A program made the position numbers and the translations under genes. From Pelomonas margarita (GTDB taxonomy: Bacteria; Pseudomonadota; Gammaproteobacteria; Burkholderiales; Burkholderiaceae_C), in NCBI RefSeq assembly GCF_043555875.1, contig NZ_JBIGHW010000011.1, forward strand, positions 87,063 through 151,062: DNA of 64,000 nucleotides, given 5' to 3'. Below are positions 1-7,153 of the stretch, one piece after another. Position 1 is the first letter of the stretch, and every line of letters starts with the position of its first letter. Below the pieces are notes generated by a model, which saw only the letters and a program-made list of their open reading frames with translations, ran no database searches and was not told where the DNA came from.

Positions 1-1674
1 GCCCGTGTGGCGCTGGCCGAGGCCGAAGCCGCCGAGGACGGCCATGCGATGGCTGACGCGCATGCCGCGCTGGCCGACGCTGGCGCCTTCGACGCCCGGG
101 CGCGCGCGCAGGCGCTGCTGATGGGCCTGGGCTTCAAGACCGAGCAGCTCGACGCGCCCGTCAACAGCTTCTCCGGCGGCTGGCGCATGCGCCTGCAGCT
201 GGCCCGCGCGCTGATGTGCCCGGCCGAGCTGATGCTGCTGGACGAGCCGACCAACCACCTGGACCTGGACGCGCTGGTCTGGCTGGAAGCCTGGCTGCAA
301 CGATACGACGGCACGCTGATCATCATCAGCCACGACCGCGAGTTCCTCGACGCGATCACCAAGGTCACGCTGCATCTGGACGAAGGCAAGCTGGTGCGCT
401 ACGGCGGCAACTACACCAGCTTTGAGACTCAGCGCGCCGAACGCATGGTGCTGCAGCAGGCGGCATACGCCAAGCAGCAGGACCGCGTGGCCCACCTGCA
501 AAAGTTCATCGACCGCTTCAAGGCCAAGGCCAGCAAGGCCAAGCAGGCGCAGAGCCGCGTGAAGGCGCTGGAGCGCATGGAGAAGCTGGCACCGGTGCTG
601 GCGTCTGCCGACTTCAATTTCGAGTTCCGCGAGCCGCTGAACCTGCCCAACCCGATGCTGATGTTCGATGAACTCAGCGCTGGCTACCGTACCGACGAGG
701 GCGACAAGATCATTGTGCGCGGCGTGGACCGCTCCGTGCTGGCCGGCCAGCGCATCGGCATCCTCGGCGCCAACGGCCAGGGCAAGTCCACTCTGGTCAA
801 GACCATTGCCCGCGCACAGGCCCCCATGGGCGGCAAGCTGACCGAGGGCAAGGGCCTGTCCATAGGCTACTTTGCCCAGCAGGAGCTGGACGTGCTGCGG
901 CTGGACGAAGGCCCGCTGGAGCACATGGTGCGGCTGGCCCGCGAGGTCGGCCCGCAGGGCCGAGAGCAGGAGCTGCGCGACTTCCTCGGTCAGTTCCGCT
1001 TCACCGGCGACATGGTCAACCAGCAGGTTGGCAGTCTGTCGGGCGGTGAGAAGGCGCGGCTTGTTCTGGCGATGCTGGTGTGGCAACGGCCAAATTTGCT
1101 GCTGCTGGACGAGCCGACCAACCACCTGGACCTGAACACCCGCGAGGCGCTGTCGATGGCGCTGAACGAGTTCGAGGGCACGGTCATGCTGGTCAGCCAC
1201 GACCGGGCGCTGCTGCGCGAGGTCTGCGACGAGTTCTGGCTGGTCGCCGATGGCGCGGTCAAGCCCTTCGACGGCGATCTGGACGACTACCAGCGCTGGC
1301 TGCTGGAGCAGAGCAAGGAGGCCGCCCGCGCCGCCAAGAAGCAGGCGTCTGCCCCGGCACCCAAGCCCAAGGCTGCCGCAGCAGCCCCCTCACCTGCACC
1401 GGCCGCACCCGTGGACCGCAAGGCCTCGGGCCAGGCACGCGCCAAGCTGGCCGAGCAGACGCGCCCACTGCGCAAGGAGATGGAAGCCATCGACAAGCGC
1501 ATGCATGCGCTGGCGACCGAGCGCACGGAGATCGAAGCCCAGCTCGCCGAAGGCGCCGCCGCGTCGGCCATCGCCGAGATGGGCAAGCGCCTGAAGGCGA
1601 TCGGCGACCAGCTCGAAGCCGACGAGATGCGCTGGCTAGAGCTGGGCGAGCAAATCGAGGCGCTGTCCGCCTGA
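1..1674 (+). CDS. ABC-F family ATPase, YheS/Uup-like (5' truncated by window edge)
   Basis: Soluble twin-ATPase protein of the ABC-F class, which acts on ribosomes rather than in transport. The frame is open from base 1, so the start and first Walker A lie outside the window. Visible in order: first signature (SFSGGW), Walker B (LMLLDEPTNHLD) and switch His (ISHDREFLD); a basic linker rich in Lys/Arg (KFIDRFKAKASKAKQAQSRVK); a second complete ATPase with Walker A GANGQGKST, signature SLSGGEKARL and Walker B LLLLDEPTNHLD; then an Ala/Pro-rich spacer and a charged C-terminal coiled coil. No membrane segments. The linker and C-terminal helix fit YheS or Uup; I cannot choose firmly between them without the N-terminus. 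Confidence 0.9.
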   Translation, partial: ARVALAEAEAAEDGHAMADAHAALADAGAFDARARAQALLMGLGFKTEQLDAPVNSFSGGWRMRLQLARALMCPAELMLLDEPTNHLDLDALVWLEAWLQRYDGTLIIISHDREFLDAITKVTLHLDEGKLVRYGGNYTSFETQRAERMVLQQAAYAKQQDRVAHLQKFIDRFKAKASKAKQAQSRVKALERMEKLAPVLASADFNFEFREPLNLPNPMLMFDELSAGYRTDEGDKIIVRGVDRSVLAGQRIGILGANGQGKSTLVKTIARAQAPMGGKLTEGKGLSIGYFAQQELDVLRLDEGPLEHMVRLAREVGPQGREQELRDFLGQFRFTGDMVNQQVGSLSGGEKARLVLAMLVWQRPNLLLLDEPTNHLDLNTREALSMALNEFEGTVMLVSHDRALLREVCDEFWLVADGAVKPFDGDLDDYQRWLLEQSKEAARAAKKQASAPAPKPKAAAAAPSPAPAAPVDRKASGQARAKLAEQTRPLRKEMEAIDKRMHALATERTEIEAQLAEGAAASAIAEMGKRLKAIGDQLEADEMRWLELGEQIEALSA

Positions 1675-1681
1675 CGGCGGA

Positions 1682-2041
1682 TCAGGCTGCCAGCGCGGCC
1701 GCCAGCGTCAACGCGCCTGGCAGCGCCTGCACGAACAGGATCTTGCGCGACGCGGTGGCTGCGCCGAACACGCCAGCCACCACCACGCAGCCTGCGAAGA
1801 AGATCATCCACGGCCGGCCGACCACCACTCCCTGCATCACGCCCCAGGCCAGGCCCGCCGCCAGGAAGCCGTTGTACAGCCCCTGATTGGCTGCCAGCGC
1901 CTTGCTCTGCTCGGCGAAGTCCGCCTTCAGCCCAAAGGCCTTGCGCCCCAGCGGCTTGGTCCAGAAGAACATCTCCAGCACCAGGATGTAGACGTGTAGC
2001 AACGCGAGCAGCGTTGCGAGCACCAAAGCCAGGGTCTGCAT
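1682..2041 (-). CDS. DUF1304 family small membrane protein
   Basis: A 119-residue protein with about four hydrophobic segments: N-terminal LALVLATLLALLHVYILVLE, a middle stretch around residues 57-75, then two closely spaced helices to the C-terminus. The motif EMFFWTKPLGRKAFG after the first helix and the NQGLYNG motif are typical of DUF1304 proteins, whose function is unknown. It converges with the ABC-F gene (7 bases apart) and is divergent from ohrR, with 116 bases between the two starts, so it may share the OhrR-controlled intergenic region. Confidence 0.85.
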   Translation of the reverse strand: MQTLALVLATLLALLHVYILVLEMFFWTKPLGRKAFGLKADFAEQSKALAANQGLYNGFLAAGLAWGVMQGVVVGRPWMIFFAGCVVVAGVFGAATASRKILFVQALPGALTLAAALAA

Positions 2042-2127
2042 GGCCTCTCCTCTTGAAGTTGAAAGATACGCATGCTCTCAGAACGGCATGCGCAGGGCTG
2101 TCACACAAAAGACCATTTCAATAGTGT

Positions 2128-2140
2128 GCAATTTAATTGC
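2128..2140. promoter_or_regulatory. Palindrome, candidate OhrR operator
   Basis: GCAATTTAATTGC is a perfect 13-bp palindrome about a central T. It lies 18 bases before the ohrR ATG and between the divergent DUF1304 and ohrR genes. Known OhrR operators in proteobacteria contain CAATT/AATTG half-sites of this type. Its placement suits autoregulation. Binding is inferred, not shown. Confidence 0.6.
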
Positions 2141-2157
2141 CATCTACATTCTCGTCC

Positions 2158-2652
2158 ATGCCACGCCTCAAGGTCAGCGCCGCCAACGTCAAGCCCACGC
2201 CCGATGCCCGGGAGCAGTGGCTGCTGCTGGACCGGCAGCTCTGCTTCGCGCTCTACAGCAGCTCGCTGGCCATGACCAAGCTCTACAAGCCGCTGCTGGC
2301 CCCACTGGGCCTGACCTACCCGCAATACCTCGTGATGCTGGTGTTGTGGGAGACCGACGGCCTGGCCGTCGGCCAACTGGGCCAGCGGCTGTCGCTGGAC
2401 TCCGGCACGCTCACCCCGCTGCTCAAGCGGCTGGAGCTGCTGGGCCACATCGAACGCCGACGCGCGCAAGACGATGAGCGCCGCGTAGACATCTTGCTGA
2501 CGTCATCAGGCCGCAAGCTCCGCAGGCAGGCACTGGACATCCCCGGCCAGTTAGCCTGCGCAAGCGCCTGCGAACTCAACGAGCTCGCCTCGCTGACCAC
2601 CCGGTTGCACGAACTGCGAGGCCAGTTGACGGCGGCCATTGCTGCCGGTTGA
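2158..2652 (+). CDS. ohrR: MarR-family organic peroxide sensor/repressor OhrR
   Basis: Winged-helix MarR-type repressor of 164 residues, next to ohr. The peroxide-sensing cysteine is in LDRQLCFALYSSS near the N-terminus, as in OhrR; the MarR core follows (GLTYPQYLVMLVLWE, then LDSGTLTPLLKRLE as recognition helix, and the wing with RRAQDDERRVD). In OhrR, oxidation of this Cys by organic hydroperoxides releases DNA and derepresses ohr. The ATG at 2158 is preferred; a TTG at 2137 would add seven residues but lies in the palindrome region. ohr follows 64 bases downstream on the same strand. Confidence 0.88.
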   Translation: MPRLKVSAANVKPTPDAREQWLLLDRQLCFALYSSSLAMTKLYKPLLAPLGLTYPQYLVMLVLWETDGLAVGQLGQRLSLDSGTLTPLLKRLELLGHIERRRAQDDERRVDILLTSSGRKLRRQALDIPGQLACASACELNELASLTTRLHELRGQLTAAIAAG

Positions 2653-2716
2653 TTTCCCCCCCGCGACGTTTCCCCTGTTCCCGAGTCCCTTTCACCCCGA
2701 CCCCAAGGAGCCCACT

Positions 2717-3151
2717 ATGGCCATCGAGAAAGCCCTCTACACCGCCACCGCCACTGCCACCGGCGGCCGCGCCGGCACTGCCAAGTCGTCCGACGGCGCC
2801 CTGGACGTGACGCTGTCCACTCCGGCCCAGCTGGGCGGCGCAGGCGGCCCCGGCACCAACCCGGAGCAGCTGTTCGCAGCCGGCTATTCCGCCTGCTTCA
2901 TCGGCGCCATGAAGGCCGTGTCGGCCCGCCAGAAGATCGCACTGCCGGCGGAAGTCAGCATCACCAGCGACGTCGCCATCGGCCCGCACGCCGACAAGCC
3001 CGGCGCCTTCGGCATCCAGGTCGACATGAAGATCTCCGTGCCCGGCATGGACCGCGCCCAGCTGGAAGCGCTGGTGGCCACGGCCCATGAGGTCTGCCCC
3101 TACTCCAACGCCACCCGTGGCAACGTGGACGTCACGCTGACCATCGTCTGA
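2717..3151 (+). CDS. ohr: Organic hydroperoxide resistance protein Ohr
   Basis: Thiol peroxidase of the OsmC/Ohr family (144 residues) that reduces organic hydroperoxides in the cytoplasm. Both catalytic cysteines are present: one in AAGYSACFIGAM and one in HEVCPYSNATRGN. The ATG is preceded by a good ribosome site (AAGGAG, 2705-2710). Its place behind ohrR supports the Ohr rather than OsmC assignment. Confidence 0.95.
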   Translation: MAIEKALYTATATATGGRAGTAKSSDGALDVTLSTPAQLGGAGGPGTNPEQLFAAGYSACFIGAMKAVSARQKIALPAEVSITSDVAIGPHADKPGAFGIQVDMKISVPGMDRAQLEALVATAHEVCPYSNATRGNVDVTLTIV

Positions 3152-3160
3152 TGTGCCGAC

Positions 3161-3189
3161 GCTCCCGAACCCGCAAGGGTTGCGGGAGC
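3161..3189. terminator. Hairpin between convergent ohr and ansA
   Basis: GCTCCCGAACCC and GGGTTGCGGGAGC form a strong stem with a GCAA loop, with one bulged base, in the 45 bases between the convergent stop codons. There is no clear T-run on either strand, so intrinsic termination is likely but not certain. Confidence 0.55.
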
Positions 3190-3196
3190 GCGCCGT

Positions 3197-4132
3197 TCAG
3201 TCCGCCAGCAATGCCAGCATCAGCTCGATGCGCGCCTTGACAGGGCTGAGCGCACCGGCTGTCGGCAGCAGGCCGGGCAGGTGCATGACCGGGCCTGCAT
3301 CACAGCGCGTGCTGCGCAGCACGCGCACACCGGCTGCCTGCGCCTCGCGCAGCGCCGCCTCCAGCTGCCAGGACAAGGTGCCGTTGCCCGTGCCAGCGGC
3401 CACGATGCCATCCACGCCCGCCGCCAGCAGCGCCCGCACGAGGCGGCCGTCTGCGCCGGCATGGTTCATCACGATGTCCACGCGCGGCCAGTCAGCCGCT
3501 GGCGCTGCCATGCGCGCCAGACCCAGCGCATCACCGACAGGCCAGCGCCCCAGCAGGCGCACGGAGCCCTCTTCCACCCGCGCCACCAACGCCCCGTCCA
3601 TCGACTCGAAGGCATCGACGCGATAGCTGTGCGTCTTGCGCACCTGCACCGCATCATGAACCCGCCCCGCGAAGGCGACGACCACGCCCGCCGCGCCTTG
3701 CGCCGCCGCCACCTGAACGGCGTCCGCCAAGTTCTGCGGCCCGTCCGGCGCCAGCGCCGTCGCCGGCCGCATCGCAGCGGTCAGCACCACCGGCTTGGCC
3801 GGGGCCAGCACGCGGTGCAGCAAGTAGGCCGTCTCCTCCAGCGTGTCCGTGCCATGGGTGATGACGATGCCGCCGACCTCCGGCCGATCCAGCTGCTCGT
3901 GCACCGCAGCGGCTAGCGCCTGCCAGGTGGCCACGTCCATGTCCTTGCTGTCCAGCTGCGCCACCTGGTGCGCCTCAAGCCGCCGCCCGGCCAGCGTCGG
4001 CACGGCCGCCAGCAAGTCCTCCACGCGAAGTTGCGCTGCCGTGTAGCCCACACCATCCGCAGCGCTCTGTGCGGTGCCGGCGATGGTGCCGCCCGTGCCA
4101 AGAATGACGATCAAGGGCTCAAGGGTTTGCAA
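3197..4132 (-). CDS. Type I/II L-asparaginase
   Basis: Asparaginase/glutaminase-family amidohydrolase, 311 residues. N-terminal nucleophile motif ILGTGGTIAGT holds the first catalytic Thr, and the second signature IVITHGTDTLEETAYLL holds Thr-Asp of the second triad. No signal peptide is evident, which points to a cytoplasmic enzyme converting asparagine to aspartate and ammonia. It is divergent from lexA (65 bases between the starts), so the SOS boxes lie in its upstream region too. Confidence 0.9.
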   Translation of the reverse strand: MQTLEPLIVILGTGGTIAGTAQSAADGVGYTAAQLRVEDLLAAVPTLAGRRLEAHQVAQLDSKDMDVATWQALAAAVHEQLDRPEVGGIVITHGTDTLEETAYLLHRVLAPAKPVVLTAAMRPATALAPDGPQNLADAVQVAAAQGAAGVVVAFAGRVHDAVQVRKTHSYRVDAFESMDGALVARVEEGSVRLLGRWPVGDALGLARMAAPAADWPRVDIVMNHAGADGRLVRALLAAGVDGIVAAGTGNGTLSWQLEAALREAQAAGVRVLRSTRCDAGPVMHLPGLLPTAGALSPVKARIELMLALLAD

Positions 4133-4142
4133 TTTTCAATTC

Positions 4143-4158
4143 CTGGATAAAAATACAG
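4143..4158. promoter_or_regulatory. LexA (SOS) box 1
   Basis: CTGGATAAAAATACAG matches the CTG-N10-CAG SOS box with an AT-rich centre. It lies 40 bases before the lexA start, in tandem with a second box, as in the two-box lexA promoters of other proteobacteria. Autorepression is inferred. Confidence 0.75.
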
Positions 4159-4161
4159 ATA

Positions 4162-4177
4162 CTGGATACACAACCAG
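4162..4177. promoter_or_regulatory. LexA (SOS) box 2
   Basis: CTGGATACACAACCAG is a second CTG-N10-CAG box, three bases after the first and 20 bases before the lexA GTG start. It is slightly weaker in its outer half-site (CCAG). Confidence 0.7.
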
Positions 4178-4197
4178 CTCAACTCACAAGGCCGCTC

Positions 4198-4866
4198 GTG
4201 CAAGACCAACCCAAGCTTACCGCCCGCCAACAGCAGATCTTCGACTTGGTCCGCAACGCGATCGAAAGCACCGGCGCTCCGCCCACCCGCGCCGAGATCG
4301 CTGCCGAGCTGGGCTTCAAGTCCGCCAATGCCGCCGAGGAACACCTGCAGGCATTGGCCCGCAAAGGCATGCTGGAGCTGGTGGGTGGCACATCCCGCGG
4401 TATCCGGCTCAAGTCCGACACGCTCAGCGCGGTCAACCGCGCCCGCCAATTCAGCCTGCCCATTCCCAGCCTGGCGCAATTGACCTTGCCGCTGATTGGC
4501 CGCGTCGCTGCCGGCGCCCCCATCCTGGCCCAGGAGCATGTCGAGCAGACCTACACCGTCGAGCCCAGCCTGTTCGCCAAGAAGCCCGACTACCTGCTCA
4601 AGGTCAAGGGCATGAGCATGCGAGACATCGGCATCCTCGACGGCGACCTGCTGGCGGTGCAATCAGCCAAGGAGGCCCGCAACGGCCAGATCGTGGTCGC
4701 ACGCGTCGGCGAGGACGTGACCGTGAAGCGTTTCAAGCGCGGGCCTGCGGGCATCGAACTCCTGCCCGAGAATGCCGATTTCCAACCCATCGTCGTCAGT
4801 GAGGACGAGCACTTCAGCATCGAGGGTCTGGCCGTCGGGCTGATCCGTGGGCAGGGATTCAACTGA
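4198..4866 (+). CDS. lexA: SOS repressor LexA
   Basis: Repressor of the SOS regulon, 222 residues, GTG start. The N-terminal winged helix begins KLTARQQQIFDLV and contains PPTRAEIAAELGF. The Ala-Gly autocleavage site is in IGRVAAGAPILA; the catalytic Ser is in KGMSMRDIGILDGD and the Lys in EDVTVKRFKRG, so the S24-type self-cleavage domain is intact. Two SOS boxes precede it. The stop codon is six bases from the foreign patch with the tmRNA-end copy. Confidence 0.97.
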   Translation: MQDQPKLTARQQQIFDLVRNAIESTGAPPTRAEIAAELGFKSANAAEEHLQALARKGMLELVGGTSRGIRLKSDTLSAVNRARQFSLPIPSLAQLTLPLIGRVAAGAPILAQEHVEQTYTVEPSLFAKKPDYLLKVKGMSMRDIGILDGDLLAVQSAKEARNGQIVVARVGEDVTVKRFKRGPAGIELLPENADFQPIVVSEDEHFSIEGLAVGLIRGQGFN

Positions 4867-4872
4867 ACGCCG

Positions 4873-4904
4873 GGACGGTGGTTCAATTCCCCCCGGCTCC
4901 ACCA
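4873..4904 (+). repeat. Inverted partial copy of the tmRNA 3' end (att-like core)
   Basis: These 32 bases match the 3' end of the tmRNA gene (T-arm, acceptor strand and CCA, minus strand 7154-7185) with one mismatch, T at 4879. The last 25 bases, 4880-4904, are identical. The tmRNA end is a common target of tyrosine-recombinase elements, so this is probably an old attachment core. It lies on the opposite strand from ssrA, so the two copies form an inverted repeat, which simple integration does not produce. Confidence 0.8.
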
Positions 4905-4909
4905 GATAA

Positions 4910-5716
4910 GGTTCCGTCGCCAACTTCCCTGCGAAACACATCGTGGGCGACGGCCGAGCCATGGGCTCCGGCTGGGCTGACGAGCAGAGCAACCGCGCAG
5001 ACACTGACCCGCCGCTCCCCAAGGTGGTGGAGGTGGCAGCCGGCGAGTGGTACGCGCTGCCGGCGGTCACGGAATGGGCGATCACCGACCTGGCGTTCGA
5101 CGTGGTCGGCTGGTTGCTGCAGGAGCTGGCCGACGAGTACTCGGAGAACGTCATGTCTTCGATCGTTTCCGGCGCAGGCAACAACAAGCCCACCGGCTTT
5201 CTCGGTAGCCCGGCGCCGGTCGCCACCAGCGATGCCGCCGGCCGGGCCTTCGGCACCCTCCAGTACATCGCCTCGGGCCTGGCAAGCGCGTTGCCAGCGA
5301 CGACATCGGGCGTCATCGACTTGCTACTCGATGTCGTGCACAGCCTGCGCTGGAAGCACCGGCAGAACGCGCACTGGACGATGAGCGCTCTGACCATGTC
5401 GGCGCTGCGGAAGTACAAGGACGCTGATGGCCGGCCAATCCTGCTGGACTCGATGATCTCCGGCCAGCCCGCGACGTTGCTGGGTTACCCGCTGGTCGAG
5501 TGCGAGGCGATGCCCAACGTCGCGGCCGGCGCCTTCCCCATCGCATTCGGCAACTTCGATGCCGGCTACGTGTTGGATCGCGATGCAGGTGCCATGCGCA
5601 TCACGCGCGACGACATCACCACGAAGGGCTTCGTGAAGTTCTATGCCCGCACCCGCGTCGGCGGGAAGGTGCTGGACAGCGAGGCGATCAAGCTGGTCAA
5701 GATCGCGACCAGCTGA
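4910..5716 (+). pseudogene. HK97-type phage major capsid protein, N-terminally truncated
   Basis: The frame opens just after a TAA at 4907-4909, beside the att-like copy, and ends at 5716. A GTG at 4943 could start a 257-residue product. The sequence looks like the C-terminal part of an HK97-fold capsid subunit: SNRADTDPPLPKVVEV at the start of the mature domain, IVSGAGNNKPTGFL in the middle, RKYKDADGRPIL, and a terminal YVLDRDAGAMRITRD followed by GFVKFYARTRVGGKV. The N-terminal scaffold/prohead region of a full-length gene is missing. I read it as a gene cut off by deletion or recombination at the att-like site. Confidence 0.75.
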
Positions 5717-5725
5717 TCTGAAGGA

Positions 5726-5744
5726 GGGGCGGCACGGCCGCCCC
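5726..5744. terminator. Hairpin after the capsid fragment
   Basis: GGGGCGG and CCGCCCC flank a 5-base loop, 10 bases after the capsid stop. No T-run follows. It could be a phage transcription attenuator or part of the next gene's leader. Confidence 0.4.
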
Positions 5745-5839
5745 ATCACAGATTCCGCCGACGGGGCGCGTCTGGGCTTGGCAGCCGTGCACGCGCCAGC
5801 CACTGCTTCGTCGCCAGCCCCACCTTCCAGGAGAACACC

Positions 5840-5992
5840 ATGCCACCTGTCATCATCGCCGCGGCCTACGCAGTTGCGATTGGCACCACTGCCGCTTGGA
5901 TCTCGGCAGCAATCACTGCCCTCACCCCCTCGCTCAACTATCGCCGGGGCCGCGCCTGCCCGCTCGCTGCGTCGCAGGAGAAACAACAATGA
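5840..5992 (+). CDS. Small hydrophobic protein, phage-associated
   Basis: A 50-residue ORF, ATG preceded by CAGGAGAACACC with a good ribosome site. The first 28 residues (PPVIIAAAYAVAIGTTAAWI and onward) form a hydrophobic, membrane-like helix; the tail is basic. It ends with an ATGA overlap onto the next ORF, which supports translation of both. No family recognised. It belongs to the phage-derived patch. Confidence 0.5.
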   Translation: MPPVIIAAAYAVAIGTTAAWISAAITALTPSLNYRRGRACPLAASQEKQQ

Positions 5993-6684
5993 GCATCGTC
6001 AATGCCCGATCCACGAAGGACGAACTGATCGTTGAAGTCGACTCGCTCGGCGGGCTACCGCCAGGCTTGGTCGTGCCAGAGTCACAGCGCGGCGCTGCCC
6101 TCGTGAGGGTGCCGAAAGTGGCTGTAGTTCCACATCAGCGCCTCGTGGTGGCTGCTAGGGGCGCGACGCTTTTTCACACCGTCTTGGCGGGGCCGATGAG
6201 CATTGCCCCCTTCGATTCTCCGGACGATCTCATGGACCACGTGCCGGATTTCCTGAAGGAGTCGCACAGGATGTTTCTGCAGCTTGCGGCCCCCACTCCT
6301 GATCTGCGCAAGTTGGACAACGACGGCGTCATCGGCATCTACTCGCCGCGGTTGGGCAGAATTCGCGCGCTGACGTTTCAGGTAACAAGCCAGGGAGAGG
6401 TGACTATCGACGAGCTGTCGAAAGACGGGGGCATCGACGTTCACCTGACCCCTTGGTTCGACGAGTTGGAGCAGGTGGAAGCGGATGCTCTGTCAACACG
6501 CGGCTCAATTGCGGCAGCGCCTGCCGAGCAGCTACGACTCGTGCACAAGCACCATCCGGATCTGATGACAGGTGGCGAGATAGTCTCTGTGCGCCTCACG
6601 CGTCACGGCATCAGCACTCGCGTCCTGCCCGAGCCGAATTGGAGGCCTCAACCCTGGTCGCTTCCTCAGGGTCTTCAGAGCTGA
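5989..6684 (+). CDS. Hypothetical protein in the phage remnant
   Basis: A 231-residue ORF whose ATG overlaps the stop of the small hydrophobic ORF (ATGA), with GCAGGAG as ribosome site. An upstream in-frame start near 5896 is less likely because it would run through the preceding gene. No signal peptide, membrane helix or motif I can name; the middle part (YSPRLGRIRALTFQVTSQGE) and the acidic stretch DELEQVEADAL look like a soluble folded protein. Codon use looks less GC-biased than in neighbouring housekeeping genes, fitting transfer. Function unknown. Confidence 0.6.
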   Translation: MSIVNARSTKDELIVEVDSLGGLPPGLVVPESQRGAALVRVPKVAVVPHQRLVVAARGATLFHTVLAGPMSIAPFDSPDDLMDHVPDFLKESHRMFLQLAAPTPDLRKLDNDGVIGIYSPRLGRIRALTFQVTSQGEVTIDELSKDGGIDVHLTPWFDELEQVEADALSTRGSIAAAPAEQLRLVHKHHPDLMTGGEIVSVRLTRHGISTRVLPEPNWRPQPWSLPQGLQS

Positions 6685-6943
6685 CGATCGCCCCCCCCCC
6701 CCCGGGTGCTGCGGGGCTGGCAGGGCCATCCACGCAGCTCGGGGGGGCCCTTCAGTCTCTGGGGTGCCTGCGGCCCGGACCGCACAGTCCCCCATTCGCG
6801 GGTCTTTTTCCTGCGGCCGGAATTTCGGCCGGCAGCTCTGGACTGTAAAAGATTGTGGGGCGCCGGGCCTTCGCTGGGCCTCCCTCGCGGCCCCGCTCCA
6901 GCACGCACACGCCGAACTTATCCGGTGCTCTGCCGCTTGCTAT

Positions 6944-6962
6944 CCGGTTTGTTGTCCGGTGG
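6944..6962 (+). repeat. 19-bp inverted repeat, left arm
   Basis: TCCGGTTTGTTGTCCGGTG, perfectly complementary to 7031-7049 with 68 bases between. Each arm contains two copies of a TCCGGT-type half-site, and a further ATCCGGT lies just upstream. Such clustered short repeats next to an att core resemble arm-type sites for an integrase or its excisionase; no integrase gene is present here. Confidence 0.6.
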
Positions 6963-7030
6963 GATGGTCGCGGAGATTGCCCCACCTGCAGCCGTGCCCG
7001 TCCCTGGCCCCAGCCCCCGCACTCGACGCG

Positions 7031-7049
7031 CACCGGACAACAAACCGGA
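7031..7049 (-). repeat. 19-bp inverted repeat, right arm
   Basis: CACCGGACAACAAACCGGA, reverse complement of the left arm. Here the motif ACCGGACAAC occurs twice in direct repeat, at 7032-7041 and 7044-7053, one helical turn apart, which suggests a protein-binding array rather than a transcription terminator. Confidence 0.6.
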
Positions 7050-7112
7050 CAACTGCGTGTCGACGGCGCAACGTTTCATAGAGCCGTGCGGGTGACCCCG
7101 GCCCACCGAATT

Positions 7113-7145
7113 GAAAAAGGCCCGTGTCACCGACACGGGCCTTTC
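7113..7145 (-). terminator. Intrinsic terminator of ssrA
   Basis: On the minus strand a GGCCCGTGTC/GACACGGGCC stem is followed by TTTTTC, nine bases beyond the tmRNA 3' end. The opposite strand also has a short T-rich tail, so it may act in both directions. Confidence 0.85.
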
Positions 7146-7153
7146 GTTTTGGA

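Larger units (their letters stand above)
6685..7112. other. Non-coding end of the phage remnant
   Basis: 428 bases with no convincing gene. It begins with a run of 13 C at 6691-6703, then GC-rich sequence, and ends with a 19-bp inverted repeat just before the tmRNA terminator. Short open frames exist on both strands, but none has a plausible ribosome site or recognisable product. Confidence 0.6.

Noticed and set aside
4868..4904. A tRNA gene after lexA (T-arm and CCA end visible)
   Set aside because: The lexA stop is at 4866, leaving no room for D-arm, anticodon arm or 5' acceptor strand. The sequence is a partial copy of the tmRNA 3' end.
6706..7095. A 129-codon open frame and several others on both strands before ssrA
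   Set aside because: No ribosome site, no recognisable composition or domain, frames overlap each other, and the region contains repeats; probably chance in GC-rich DNA.
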